Of a DNA stretch of 40,856 bases, positions 8,153-16,130 are shown piece after piece. How positions within the stretch are numbered: position 1 is the stretch's first letter; the number at the start of each line of letters is the position of its first letter. Source of the DNA: Lachnospira multipara ATCC 19207 (GTDB lineage Bacteria > Bacillota > Clostridia > Lachnospirales > Lachnospiraceae); NCBI RefSeq assembly GCF_000424105.1, contig NZ_AUJG01000020.1:1-40856 (forward strand), given 5' to 3'. The notes beneath the pieces are model-generated. The model did not search any database. It was not told where the DNA came from and worked only from the letters and a program-made list of their open reading frames with translations. The translations under genes and the position numbers were made by a program.

Positions 8153-8584
8153 CTATTCGACCTTTCCCTCAACTTCAATTAAACGGTAATCAAAGCCTTT
8201 TTCTAAATCTTTCTTTATGCTTATCTTAATAGCTTCTTCAGGGATTATCTCTTCTACTAGGCTTGCCCATTCAATTAGGCAGACACCATCTGAAAAGAAA
8301 TATTCTTCATAGCCTATCTCGTCCATTTCATCTACATCTGCGATTCTATAAACATCAAAATGATATAGAGGAATTCTTCCTTCATGATATTCTTGAACTA
8401 TAGTAAATGTTGGACTATTAATAGGTTCATCAATTCCAAGGCCTTTTGCAAAGCCTTGTGTAAAGACTGTCTTTCCTACGCCTAAGTCACCTTCTAAGCA
8501 ATAGATTTCGCCTGAAGCCGCCTTTTGTCCTAATTCAAAGCCAAATTCAAAGGTCTCTTTTGAATTAAATGTTTCTTTTATCAT
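8153..8584 (-). CDS. tsaE: tRNA t6A complex ATPase TsaE
   Basis: The 143-aa P-loop protein cycles the TsaB-TsaD complex in t6A modification. Walker A is GDLGVGKT (32-39), followed by the switch region SPTFTIVQEY (57-66), HFDVYR (75-80) and the LIEWASL motif near 102-109. The length is at the usual size. It starts 1 bp after the ycxB-like stop and ends 2 bp before tsaB. Confidence 0.96.
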   Translation of the reverse strand: MIKETFNSKETFEFGFELGQKAASGEIYCLEGDLGVGKTVFTQGFAKGLGIDEPINSPTFTIVQEYHEGRIPLYHFDVYRIADVDEMDEIGYEEYFFSDGVCLIEWASLVEEIIPEEAIKISIKKDLEKGFDYRLIEVEGKVE

Positions 8585-8585
8585 T

Positions 8586-9113
8586 TTACTTTACTACTTT
8601 CTCTAACTTTTGCTTATTAACTTTTACCTGAAAGGGTTTTAATTTCTCCTTAGCAATATCAACAAAGTTAAGAGCGTTAGTGCCCATTGTTTCAAGAGTT
8701 AAGATATTAGCTCTTGAAGTGTTAATATATACTAAAAGATTTCTACCACTAAACTTTATCTTATAGATATTATCCCAAGATAAATCTTCCGTCAACTCTC
8801 CTTGACTTAAAGTGATTTTATCAGGGCTTACTTGATAATGCATTGGCTTTGTGAAAATGTCTAGCTTGCTTTGCTTTCTTGCTGCAAGCATCATATTAAT
8901 TATTGGATAAATGCCAAACATAACTGCAAAAAGGAATAACATCAAAGTATATGTAATAGTTGTATTACCTATTGAGATAATGCCAAATACCAAAAATACA
9001 ATTCCAGCCACTACGCCAAACCAGCCATTAAAGCTGTGGAAATTGTGATATAACTTAAAATCTATAAGGTCTTTTTTTGTTACCTGACTATCAAATTCAA
9101 TTGTCTTGTCCAC
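8586..9113 (-). CDS. YcxB-like membrane protein
   Basis: The 175-aa protein has two adjacent membrane helices (about 30-50 and 54-75) and a C-terminal soluble segment matching the YcxB-like domain pattern (YQVSPDKITLSQGELTEDLSWDNIYKIKFSGRNLLVYI near 92-130). Function unknown in the family. It starts with GTG at 9113, with AAGGAGG ten bases upstream. It is first in the tsaE-tsaB-rimI-rnz block; a TATAAT at 9159-9154 with a poor -35 may be the operon promoter. A second protein of the same type is at 39231-39875. Confidence 0.8.
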   Translation of the reverse strand: MDKTIEFDSQVTKKDLIDFKLYHNFHSFNGWFGVVAGIVFLVFGIISIGNTTITYTLMLFLFAVMFGIYPIINMMLAARKQSKLDIFTKPMHYQVSPDKITLSQGELTEDLSWDNIYKIKFSGRNLLVYINTSRANILTLETMGTNALNFVDIAKEKLKPFQVKVNKQKLEKVVK

Positions 9114-9218
9114 GGATAATAATCCTCCTTAATTAGTTTGAAATGTCACTTCTATTATACTAGCATAAATTAGTCGGACTTCGTATTAATTTTTACTAAA
9201 ATAAAGATAAGTTAGACT

Positions 9219-9252
9219 AAAAAATCGGGTAAGACAAATTGCCCTACCCGAT
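9219..9252 (-). terminator. Rho-independent terminator after tex
   Basis: An 8-bp perfect stem ATCGGGTA/TACCCGAT (9252-9245 with 9231-9224) is followed on the minus strand by TTTTTTAG. It lies about 60 bp beyond the tex stop, past a short repeat at 9287-9309. Confidence 0.9.
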
Positions 9253-9286
9253 ATTATTTAGATTTGCCTTGTAGGAATACTCCTAT

Positions 9287-9309
9287 ACGCAGTGGCACTG
9301 CGTTCAAAT
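9287..9309. repeat. Short copy of the GAACGCAGTG dispersed repeat
   Basis: The plus strand reads ACGCAGTGGCACTGCGT, a 7-bp hairpin, followed by TCAAATG. Its left half equals the left end of the 15881-16004 element (ACGCAGTGGCACT) and its right half equals that element's right end (CTGCGTTCAA). It therefore looks like the two termini joined with the middle missing. It lies 5 bp beyond the tex stop codon. Confidence 0.6.
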
Positions 9310-9313
9310 GCTA

Positions 9314-11620
9314 TTACTTATTCATAAACTTAGCAAGACCGCTTAAGTTAAGCTCGCCTGGCTTCTTCTTGTTATTCTGTCTGTTCTTATTAAAGTTTTT
9401 ATTAAATGGCTTCTTTCCCTGCTTTTTAGCATTTTCCTTAAACTCAGCCTTAGCCTTAGCTTCTGCTTCATCTAAAATCATTGAAAGTGCAATTCTTTCT
9501 TTAACTGTATCGATTTCCATTACACGAACATCAATTACATCGCCTACTGATACAACATCAAGTGGGTGATTTACTCTCTTAGTTGCGCTCATCTGCGAAA
9601 TATGTACTAAACCATCCTGGTGAACACCGATATCTACAAATACACCAAAGTCTATTACATTTCTTACTGTACCCTTAAGGATCATGCCTGGCTTTAAGTC
9701 ATTAATATCCATAATATCCTTTCGAAGGATTGGAGCTGGCATCTCATCTCTTGGATCACGTCCTGGCTTTTCAAGTTCCTTAATAATATCTTCAAGGGTA
9801 ATTTCACCTACACCTAACTTGTCTGCCATTTCCTTAAGATTAGAAACCTTACTCTTAAGGTTTGTTAATTCGCCCTTAGTAATTGAATTTAAATCATAGC
9901 CTAAATCCTCTAAGAACTTAGCTGCTGCCTCATAGCTTTCTGGATGAACACTTGTTGCATCAAGTGGATTGTCTCCATCTGATATTCTCATGAAACCTGC
10001 ACACTGCTGGTAAGCCTTAGGTCCTAACTTAGATACCTTAAGTAACTGCTTTCTGTTAGTAAACTTACCATTAGTCTCTCTGAAATCTACAATATTCTTA
10101 GCTACTGTCTTTGATACACCTGAAATGTATTCAAGAAGGGAAGCAGATGCTGTATTAAGATCAACGCCTACCTTATTAACAGAATCTTCTACTACGCCTG
10201 AAAGGGTTTCTCCAAGCTTCTTCTGATTCATATCATGCTGATACTGACCTACACCAATAGCCTTAGGTTCAATCTTTACAAGTTCAGCAAGTGGATCTTG
10301 AACACGTCTTGCGATTGAGATTGCACCTCTTGCAGCTACGTCATAATCTGGGAATTCTTCTGTTGCAAGCTTTGAAGCAGAATAAACAGAAGCACCTGCT
10401 TCGTTTGTGATGATGTAATCTACATTAAAGCCATTTTCCTTAATAATATCTGAAATAATCTGCTCTGATTCACGAGAAGCTGTACCATTACCGCAAGAGA
10501 TAAGATTAACATTATACTTCTTAATTAAATCTACTACTATCTCTTTAGCCTTATCTACCTGATTTCTTGGCTCAGTTGGATAAATTACCTTATTATCAAG
10601 TACCTTTCCTGTTGGATCTACTACTGCTAGCTTACATCCATGAGCATATCCTGGATCCCAGCCAAGTACAGTCTTACCTGCGATTGGTGGCTGTAATAGG
10701 AGTTGCTCTAAGTTCTTACCAAAGACCTTAATAGCGCCATCTTCTGCCTTTTCTGTTAAGTTAGATCTAATTTCTCTTTCAATTGATGGTGCAATTAATC
10801 TCTGGTATGCATCTTCGATAGCCTTCTTTAAATATTCTGTTGTATATTCGTTATTCTCAGTAATAATCTGCTTTTCAAGGTATCTTAAAATTCTATCCTC
10901 TGGAGCTTCAATCTTAACTGTAATAAACTTTTCTGCTTCACCTCTATTAATAGCTAAAATTCTATGACCTGGCATTGTTGCTACTGCCTCATTATAATCA
11001 TAGTAATTCTCATATACAGACTCTGCGTCCTTATCCTTAGCAGCACATACAATCTTACCTTCTTTAGAAGTAATATCTCTTATATAAGTTCTATAATCTG
11101 CCACATCTGAAATAGATTCAGCAATAATATCAAGTGCACCAGAAATAGCCTCAGAAGTGCTCTTAACTTCCTTGCCTTCTTCTTCAGATAAATAATTAGC
11201 TGCCTCTTCTTCTACTGAGTGACTAGCCTTCTGTTCATAGATAAATGTAGCAAGTGGCTCAAGACCTTTTTCCTTAGCCTGTGTTGCTCTTGTTCTTCTC
11301 TTCTGCTTATAAGGTCTATATAAATCTTCAACAAGCACTAAAGTTTCTGCTGCAAGGATTGCATCCTTAAGTTCACTTGTAAGCTTGCCCTGCTCTTCAA
11401 TGCTTGATATTACAGAAGCCTTTCTATCCTCTAATCCTCTTAAATACTTAAGTCTTTCATCTAAAACTCTTAATTGTTCATCATCAAGGGAGCCTGTTAC
11501 TTCCTTACGGTATCTTGCGATAAAAGGAATTGTATTACCTTCATCTATTAATGATACTGCGGCTTCAACTTGAGATACTTTAATTTCCAATTCTTCTGCA
11601 ATCTTCTTATTAATATCCAT
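9314..11620 (-). CDS. tex: Tex-family RNA-binding transcription accessory protein
   Basis: The 768-aa protein has the complete Tex architecture: an N-terminal helical region with the family signature IPFIARYRKEVTGSLDD (about 32-48), a YqgF/RNase H-like domain starting VLGWDPGYAHGC (about 320), a helix-hairpin-helix region (VGVDLNTASASLLEYISGVS, about 500 onward), and a C-terminal S1 RNA-binding domain (GMILKGTVRNVIDFGVFVDI, about 650-720) with a basic K/N-rich tail. Tex binds nucleic acid and RNA polymerase; the eukaryotic counterpart is Spt6. The ATG has GAGGA about ten bases upstream. It is a monocistronic unit with its own promoter and terminator. Confidence 0.97.
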   Translation of the reverse strand: MDINKKIAEELEIKVSQVEAAVSLIDEGNTIPFIARYRKEVTGSLDDEQLRVLDERLKYLRGLEDRKASVISSIEEQGKLTSELKDAILAAETLVLVEDLYRPYKQKRRTRATQAKEKGLEPLATFIYEQKASHSVEEEAANYLSEEEGKEVKSTSEAISGALDIIAESISDVADYRTYIRDITSKEGKIVCAAKDKDAESVYENYYDYNEAVATMPGHRILAINRGEAEKFITVKIEAPEDRILRYLEKQIITENNEYTTEYLKKAIEDAYQRLIAPSIEREIRSNLTEKAEDGAIKVFGKNLEQLLLQPPIAGKTVLGWDPGYAHGCKLAVVDPTGKVLDNKVIYPTEPRNQVDKAKEIVVDLIKKYNVNLISCGNGTASRESEQIISDIIKENGFNVDYIITNEAGASVYSASKLATEEFPDYDVAARGAISIARRVQDPLAELVKIEPKAIGVGQYQHDMNQKKLGETLSGVVEDSVNKVGVDLNTASASLLEYISGVSKTVAKNIVDFRETNGKFTNRKQLLKVSKLGPKAYQQCAGFMRISDGDNPLDATSVHPESYEAAAKFLEDLGYDLNSITKGELTNLKSKVSNLKEMADKLGVGEITLEDIIKELEKPGRDPRDEMPAPILRKDIMDINDLKPGMILKGTVRNVIDFGVFVDIGVHQDGLVHISQMSATKRVNHPLDVVSVGDVIDVRVMEIDTVKERIALSMILDEAEAKAKAEFKENAKKQGKKPFNKNFNKNRQNNKKKPGELNLSGLAKFMNK

Positions 11621-11672
11621 GTTGTAATAATCCTCTTTTCAAATTGTCTTAGACATAACGTCAACTTGTATA

Positions 11673-11701
11673 ATTATAACAATACGAAAAAATTATGGCA
11701 A
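11673..11701 (-). promoter_or_regulatory. Promoter of tex
   Basis: The minus strand has -35 TTGCCA (11701-11696), a 17-nt spacer and -10 TATAAT (11678-11673), about 50 bp before the tex ATG. It starts within 30 bp of the ABC ATPase stop, and no terminator is visible between them, so read-through from the island into tex is possible. Confidence 0.6.
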
Positions 11702-11728
11702 TAAAAATTAGATTTAACATAAGAATAT

Positions 11729-12439
11729 TTAAAGATTTTCGAATACATTTTTTTCAAATGAAATAAGATCTGTTGCATATTCATCTATATCTAATCTATC
11801 ATATTCTTTAACTACACTTCCCTTTTTCATTACAAATACCTTGTCTGCAATATTATAAATATCACTAATAATATGCGTACAATAAATAATAATTTTGTCC
11901 TTAGCTATCTCTTTTAAATAGCTTTTAAAGTTTTCTCTTTCAATTGGATCTAGACCAACTGTAGGTTCATCAAGAATTATTATCTTTGGATCATTTAATA
12001 GGACTTGTGCTAAAACAATTCTTTGTTTCATACCACCTGAATAATTGACAATCTTTCTATTTTTAGCATCAGTTAAATTAAATCTTTCTAGCATTTCTTT
12101 AACAAGAACCTTTTTATTTCTTACAGACTTTAAACCTGCAATATAATATAAATACTCCTGTCCTGTAAAGTCTTCATAATATCCTTTGTTTTGTGGCATA
12201 TAACCAAGTAAAGTTCTATAGTTTTTACCCATTTTAAATATGTTCTTGCCATTATATAAAACCTCTCCACTTGTTGCCTTCAAATTAGTTGTTATAATCT
12301 TAAGAAGTGTTGTCTTTCCTGCACCATTAGTTCCTATAAATGCATATATACCATTTTCTAATTCAATATTAATATTTGTTAATGCTTTTAAATTGCCATA
12401 TTTTTTATTAATATCAATAATTTCTAATCTATTGTCCAT
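11729..12439 (-). CDS. ABC transporter ATP-binding protein
   Basis: The 236-aa ATPase has Walker A GTNGAGKTT (36-44), a Q-loop MPQNKGYYEDFTGQE, the signature SGGMKQR, Walker B IIILDEPTVGLDP and a switch histidine in YCTHIISD. It is of the ABC-2/antibiotic-efflux type (CcmA-like). It overlaps the end of the permease gene by 16 bp and has GAGGAGGG upstream inside that gene, so the two are translationally coupled. It powers the 660-aa permease; the substrate is unknown, with peptide or antibiotic export or sensing plausible. The gene is much more AT-rich than tex, as is the whole three-gene island. Confidence 0.95.
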   Translation of the reverse strand: MDNRLEIIDINKKYGNLKALTNINIELENGIYAFIGTNGAGKTTLLKIITTNLKATSGEVLYNGKNIFKMGKNYRTLLGYMPQNKGYYEDFTGQEYLYYIAGLKSVRNKKVLVKEMLERFNLTDAKNRKIVNYSGGMKQRIVLAQVLLNDPKIIILDEPTVGLDPIERENFKSYLKEIAKDKIIIYCTHIISDIYNIADKVFVMKKGSVVKEYDRLDIDEYATDLISFEKNVFENL

Positions 12440-14406
12440 TTTTTTATTGCCCTCCTCACTAAAATAACACTTATAGCTAATAACGCAATCATAATTACAC
12501 TTAGCTCAATAATAGGAATTTTAAGAGAAAATAAATCTATCCCTAAAAAATATCTATAAATACCAAAACAAATCACTATAGATACTAAATAAGTGCTCAT
12601 ATCTGAATATATAAATGAAATACTTATTAGGATTGTTGATACTAGTATTCCTAAACATACTCTTATTAAAATTAAAATAAAAAACATTTCTTTAATTGTT
12701 ATATCATGTTCAAAGCATTCAAACATTGTTAAACTTTGAATAGATGCATTTAATTCATAAGGCTTTAACACATACGAATATTTTATATTTTCATAGCAAA
12801 ACATATTAATCATTACTAATGTGATGAATATTATTACTAGCTTTATAGCATATATTCTTGCTAAAAAAAATGTTTTCCCTTTTACAGTTGAACGTATAAG
12901 ATATGTTACTTCATTCTTTTTTTCAAATGAATGTGTTCCTGTTGAGACAAAAACAACGACAAGCAACATGATAAACACCATTGAAATCATATAATTTCTT
13001 CCATTTTTGTTTAGGAGATTGTTGAATTTTATCTCATCAAGAACCTGTACATTCTTTATACCTTTGTTAGATAGTTCCACTAATCTATCCCTAATAGCTA
13101 ATATTTCCTCTTTTATTTTCTCATATTCATAAATTTTCCCACTAAAAGTAGAACTATCACCTACTCTAGTAGATATATCTCTATACATTTCTATATAGCC
13201 ATCTATGTTATCTATATAAGATAAAGTTTTATCTTCATAATCTCCATTTACAGCATTATAATATTGCTTAATTTGTATATCTTGTTCTGTTATTGAATAT
13301 CCTGTAGTTATTTTTAAACTTACCATAACAACAATTATCATAAGTAAAAAAGATAAAACATTTTGTGAAATTATTATTTTTTTTAGTTCCAACAAATGGT
13401 AATTATTTTTCAAGTGAACTCTTTCTATATACCTTGAAAAAGAAAAAGTATTATTAAATTTAATTGTAATTCCCATTAGCATCAACACTAAAGTTAATAA
13501 GAAAACCACAAATAAATAAAATTCAAAAAATGAAATCCAATACTTACCAATTCCTATTAAGTTGTAAGTGCTAAATAAGTTTTTAGCTGATTGAAAAATA
13601 TTTATTGTTTTTAAAATCGTTATTATTTTAGCAGAAGATTTTATTGCCATTATTGAAGATTCTACAAGCAAAAAAAATGCAAACACTAACATCCTAAAGG
13701 ATCTACTTTTGAAAGTGTTAATAAAGTAATAACTCAATAAACCAATGCAAAACAGTTTTAATATTTCTGTACTTAGTATATATAAATATGCTTCTTTTAT
13801 ATTTACAAGCAAAGCCGATAATTTCCATATATTAGAATTCTGAACAGCATAATTTAAAGTATTAAAATCTCCATTTTTTATATTAGAAACGATAATTGGT
13901 AAAATAAAGTTTACCGTCACCGTTATAATTACAAGTACTAGTATGGATAGAATATTATATCTATTATATTTTTTCTTTGAGTGCTTAGTAGTGTCAATTA
14001 AATCCAAAAAATCATCCCCTGGTCTACCTAAGAAAAAAACAAAAAACACTACAATAAAAATTGATATCATATCATCAATATTGAATGTACTAAATTCATT
14101 AAAAGACTTTGTCTCTATTTTTTTTATTTCAACTTTTCTCAGATTAGATAAGTCATATTTAGTTTTTAAAAGTCTATAATAGCTTTCACTTTCTTGCTCA
14201 ACTAAAGATGTTTTTATATGATTATCTATATTATCAATCTTTTCAGCAATATACTCATTATATTCTTCACTATTATTTAATTCTTCATATGAAATTTCAC
14301 TATTGCAAAACACAATATACAAGCTAACATTTATTATGCAAGCAATTATAAATACCCCTACAAATTTTATATTAAGTAAACGTTTAAACCCCAATTTCCC
14401 CTCCAT
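12424..14406 (-). CDS. Large ABC-2-type permease with two tandem halves
   Basis: The 660-aa membrane protein has about twelve hydrophobic helices in two halves (about 1-325 and 340-660). Each half begins with a helix followed by a long polar, probably extracytoplasmic loop rich in E, D, N and Y (about 35-105 and 375-450), then five helices. The second half begins LELKKIIISQNVLSFLLMII. This layout suggests two fused six-helix permease units of the ABC-2 superfamily, so one polypeptide would serve a dimeric transporter. It is followed by its ATPase and preceded by a lipoprotein gene. Exact family not recognised. Confidence 0.8.
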   Translation of the reverse strand: MEGKLGFKRLLNIKFVGVFIIACIINVSLYIVFCNSEISYEELNNSEEYNEYIAEKIDNIDNHIKTSLVEQESESYYRLLKTKYDLSNLRKVEIKKIETKSFNEFSTFNIDDMISIFIVVFFVFFLGRPGDDFLDLIDTTKHSKKKYNRYNILSILVLVIITVTVNFILPIIVSNIKNGDFNTLNYAVQNSNIWKLSALLVNIKEAYLYILSTEILKLFCIGLLSYYFINTFKSRSFRMLVFAFFLLVESSIMAIKSSAKIITILKTINIFQSAKNLFSTYNLIGIGKYWISFFEFYLFVVFLLTLVLMLMGITIKFNNTFSFSRYIERVHLKNNYHLLELKKIIISQNVLSFLLMIIVVMVSLKITTGYSITEQDIQIKQYYNAVNGDYEDKTLSYIDNIDGYIEMYRDISTRVGDSSTFSGKIYEYEKIKEEILAIRDRLVELSNKGIKNVQVLDEIKFNNLLNKNGRNYMISMVFIMLLVVVFVSTGTHSFEKKNEVTYLIRSTVKGKTFFLARIYAIKLVIIFITLVMINMFCYENIKYSYVLKPYELNASIQSLTMFECFEHDITIKEMFFILILIRVCLGILVSTILISISFIYSDMSTYLVSIVICFGIYRYFLGIDLFSLKIPIIELSVIMIALLAISVILVRRAIKKWTID

Positions 14407-14410
14407 TATC

Positions 14411-14444
14411 TAAAATAAGACTAACCTTTTTCGAGGTTAGTCTT
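14411..14444 (-). terminator. Terminator between the lipoprotein and permease genes
   Basis: An 11-bp perfect stem AAGACTAACCT/AGGTTAGTCTT (14444-14434 with 14427-14417) is followed on the minus strand by ATTTTA. It sits between the lipoprotein stop (14460) and the permease start (14406), so it may lower transporter expression relative to the lipoprotein. The T-tract is weak, so termination is probably partial. Confidence 0.6.
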
Positions 14445-14459
14445 TTCATTTTATTGAAA

Positions 14460-15728
14460 TTATATATCTAGTCTAATCACCAATACTTCGTCTGAATAAA
14501 TTGTTGATAAATCTAACATATACAACTTATAATCATCACCATAAATATAACAGTACTCATCTGTTAAGCCAAGAATAGAAACCATTTCACAATCTTCTAA
14601 AGTTTTTCCAGTTTCATCTTGAAATCTAATATTTAAATTTGACACATTTAAGCTCTTATCATTAGTTATATCATAAAGATATATATTCGTATCAGATTCT
14701 ATATTGGTTTTTTCACCATTAAAATCTATTGGACTGCTCATAGAATTTTCCAAATAATTCTTATTAAATAAAATATAATTATTATTTGCAAAAATTCCAT
14801 ACTCTGATAATTTAAATAAATCGTTAAAATTTTTAATCACTTTTCCATCTATTAAATTTATCAGATTATTCTTATCGTCTAAAGCATATACGTCACTATC
14901 ATTAGTCGCAATACTTACATTATTAAATGCTGCATATTTACTGTCTGTTGTATAAGTTTCACATATTTCTTCTTTTAAATTAGTGTTTAAATCAACTTTA
15001 TAAACCACCTCTTTATATGTTTCTAATTCATTATCAGGATAATGACTAGCTTCTAAATATATGCACTGATTTTTTTCTAATATTCTAGATGCATTAACAG
15101 AATAATAATTACCATCAAGCTGACAAAGTTCTGAATATTTACCAGTTTCTAGGTTTACTTTGCATATATGCAAAGTGCCATCCTCTGTTAAGCATTTATA
15201 ATAAAGAAAGTCCTCAATTTGACGTCCTAATACTATATTACAAGGTATATTATTGTCGTAAAGTAATGCAAACCTTTCATAATTCAAGCCTGTCTTATCA
15301 TATTTATAAAGATATGATCCATTTTCTTCTGTTATTAATTTAAATATTGAGTCATTATAAATATAAAAATCATAATAATATGAATTATCTTCATAATAGG
15401 ACACGCATGTATTATCGTTATGTTCGCAATCTATTTTACTACAAACAATTGTATCTATACCTGTCTTAAAATCGTAGAAATAAAGCTTCTTTGTAGCTAT
15501 TTCAGATTCAGAAAATATTACTAGATGATAAATACCATCTTTAGATGAACAAAATTGTGCTGGTGGCTCTTTAATAAAAGCTACATTATCTGTTTCATGA
15601 AATGATACTCTTGTTTCTTCTTTACTAGTTGTTTCTTCATTTTCAATATATGCAAATCTCCCACAACCACTAAGTAAAAACAAAAAACTTACAAACACTA
15701 ACGATAATTTCTTAGATTTCATTTTCAT
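14460..15728 (-). CDS. Lipoprotein with Cys/His cluster, possible beta-propeller
   Basis: The 422-aa protein has a signal peptide ending in a lipobox LLSGC (Cys22). The body is rich in Y, D, N and repeating beta-strand-like segments (SYLYKYDKTG, LHICKVNLETGKYSELC, VVYKVDLNTNLKEEIC), suggesting a propeller. A notable motif is CSKIDCEHNDNTC near residues 96-108 (C-x4-C-x-H-x4-C); similar clusters occur in Clostridia lipoproteins encoded beside ABC exporters. It lies directly upstream of the ABC permease and ATPase, so it may be their surface partner. Promoter at 15767-15795. Function not known. Confidence 0.8.
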   Translation of the reverse strand: MKMKSKKLSLVFVSFLFLLSGCGRFAYIENEETTSKEETRVSFHETDNVAFIKEPPAQFCSSKDGIYHLVIFSESEIATKKLYFYDFKTGIDTIVCSKIDCEHNDNTCVSYYEDNSYYYDFYIYNDSIFKLITEENGSYLYKYDKTGLNYERFALLYDNNIPCNIVLGRQIEDFLYYKCLTEDGTLHICKVNLETGKYSELCQLDGNYYSVNASRILEKNQCIYLEASHYPDNELETYKEVVYKVDLNTNLKEEICETYTTDSKYAAFNNVSIATNDSDVYALDDKNNLINLIDGKVIKNFNDLFKLSEYGIFANNNYILFNKNYLENSMSSPIDFNGEKTNIESDTNIYLYDITNDKSLNVSNLNIRFQDETGKTLEDCEMVSILGLTDEYCYIYGDDYKLYMLDLSTIYSDEVLVIRLDI

Positions 15729-15766
15729 AAAAACCCTACTACTTTATAATTATTTAATATAATTGT

Positions 15767-15795
15767 ATTATATTAAATTATTAACTTTTAATCAA
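15767..15795 (-). promoter_or_regulatory. Promoter of the lipoprotein-ABC transporter genes
   Basis: The minus strand shows -35 TTGATT (15795-15790), a 17-nt spacer and -10 TATAAT (15772-15767), about 40 bp before the start codon. AGTAGGG precedes the ATG at 15728 by five bases. Confidence 0.65.
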
Positions 15796-15844
15796 TATAA
15801 TTTTAAAGTTTTATGAAATTTGTTTCTCTTTTAAATAAACAGTA

Positions 15845-16007
15845 AAGCGGACATTCGGAATCCGCTTCGCTACTTCCTCATGAACGCAGTGGCACTTTGT
15901 GCCACCTGTCAGAAGGGGCTTTAACCCCTTCTGACACCAGTAAGCTTTATACCCCCGCTTAAAGCTTACGCTTTTGAAGCGGGGGATTGCCTACTCTGCG
16001 TTCAAAA
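15845..16007. repeat. Stem-rich repeat element with 9-bp inverted ends
   Basis: The core 15881-16004 is bounded by TGAACGCAG (15881-15889) and CTGCGTTCA (15996-16004). Inside are perfect stems: GTGGCAC/GTGCCAC (15889-15905), a 12-bp TGTCAGAAGGGG/CCCCTTCTGACA (15907-15936), GTAAGCTTT/AAAGCTTAC (15940-15969) and CCCCCGCTT/AAGCGGGGG (15952-15985); the last two overlap and exclude each other. A further 7-bp hairpin precedes it (15845-15867). It is far more GC-rich than the neighbouring island. There is no ORF. Partial relatives are at 9287 and 39203. A MITE-like element or transposon-derived RNA end is possible. Confidence 0.6.
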
Positions 16008-16030
16008 AGGCGAACCCTTAAGGGTCCGCC
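16004..16030 (-). terminator. Rho-independent terminator after lysC
   Basis: The minus strand forms GGCGGACCC-TTAA-GGGTTCGCC (one G-U pair) followed by TTTTT. It lies about 100 bp beyond the lysC stop, adjoining the end of the 15881-16004 repeat, whose terminal A-run supplies the T-tract. Confidence 0.8.
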
Positions 16031-16130
16031 CATTTAACACATACTAATTTAGGTAATTTTTATTCACTTTTTATTAGTTATAAGAAGCTAAAGCCACTAA
16101 GCTTCTTCTTGAATATGTAACCAGTCTAAA

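Noticed and set aside
11673-11701. TTGACG near 11660 as the -35 of tex
   Set aside because: No -10 lies at the right distance downstream; the TTGCCA-17-TATAAT pair is better.
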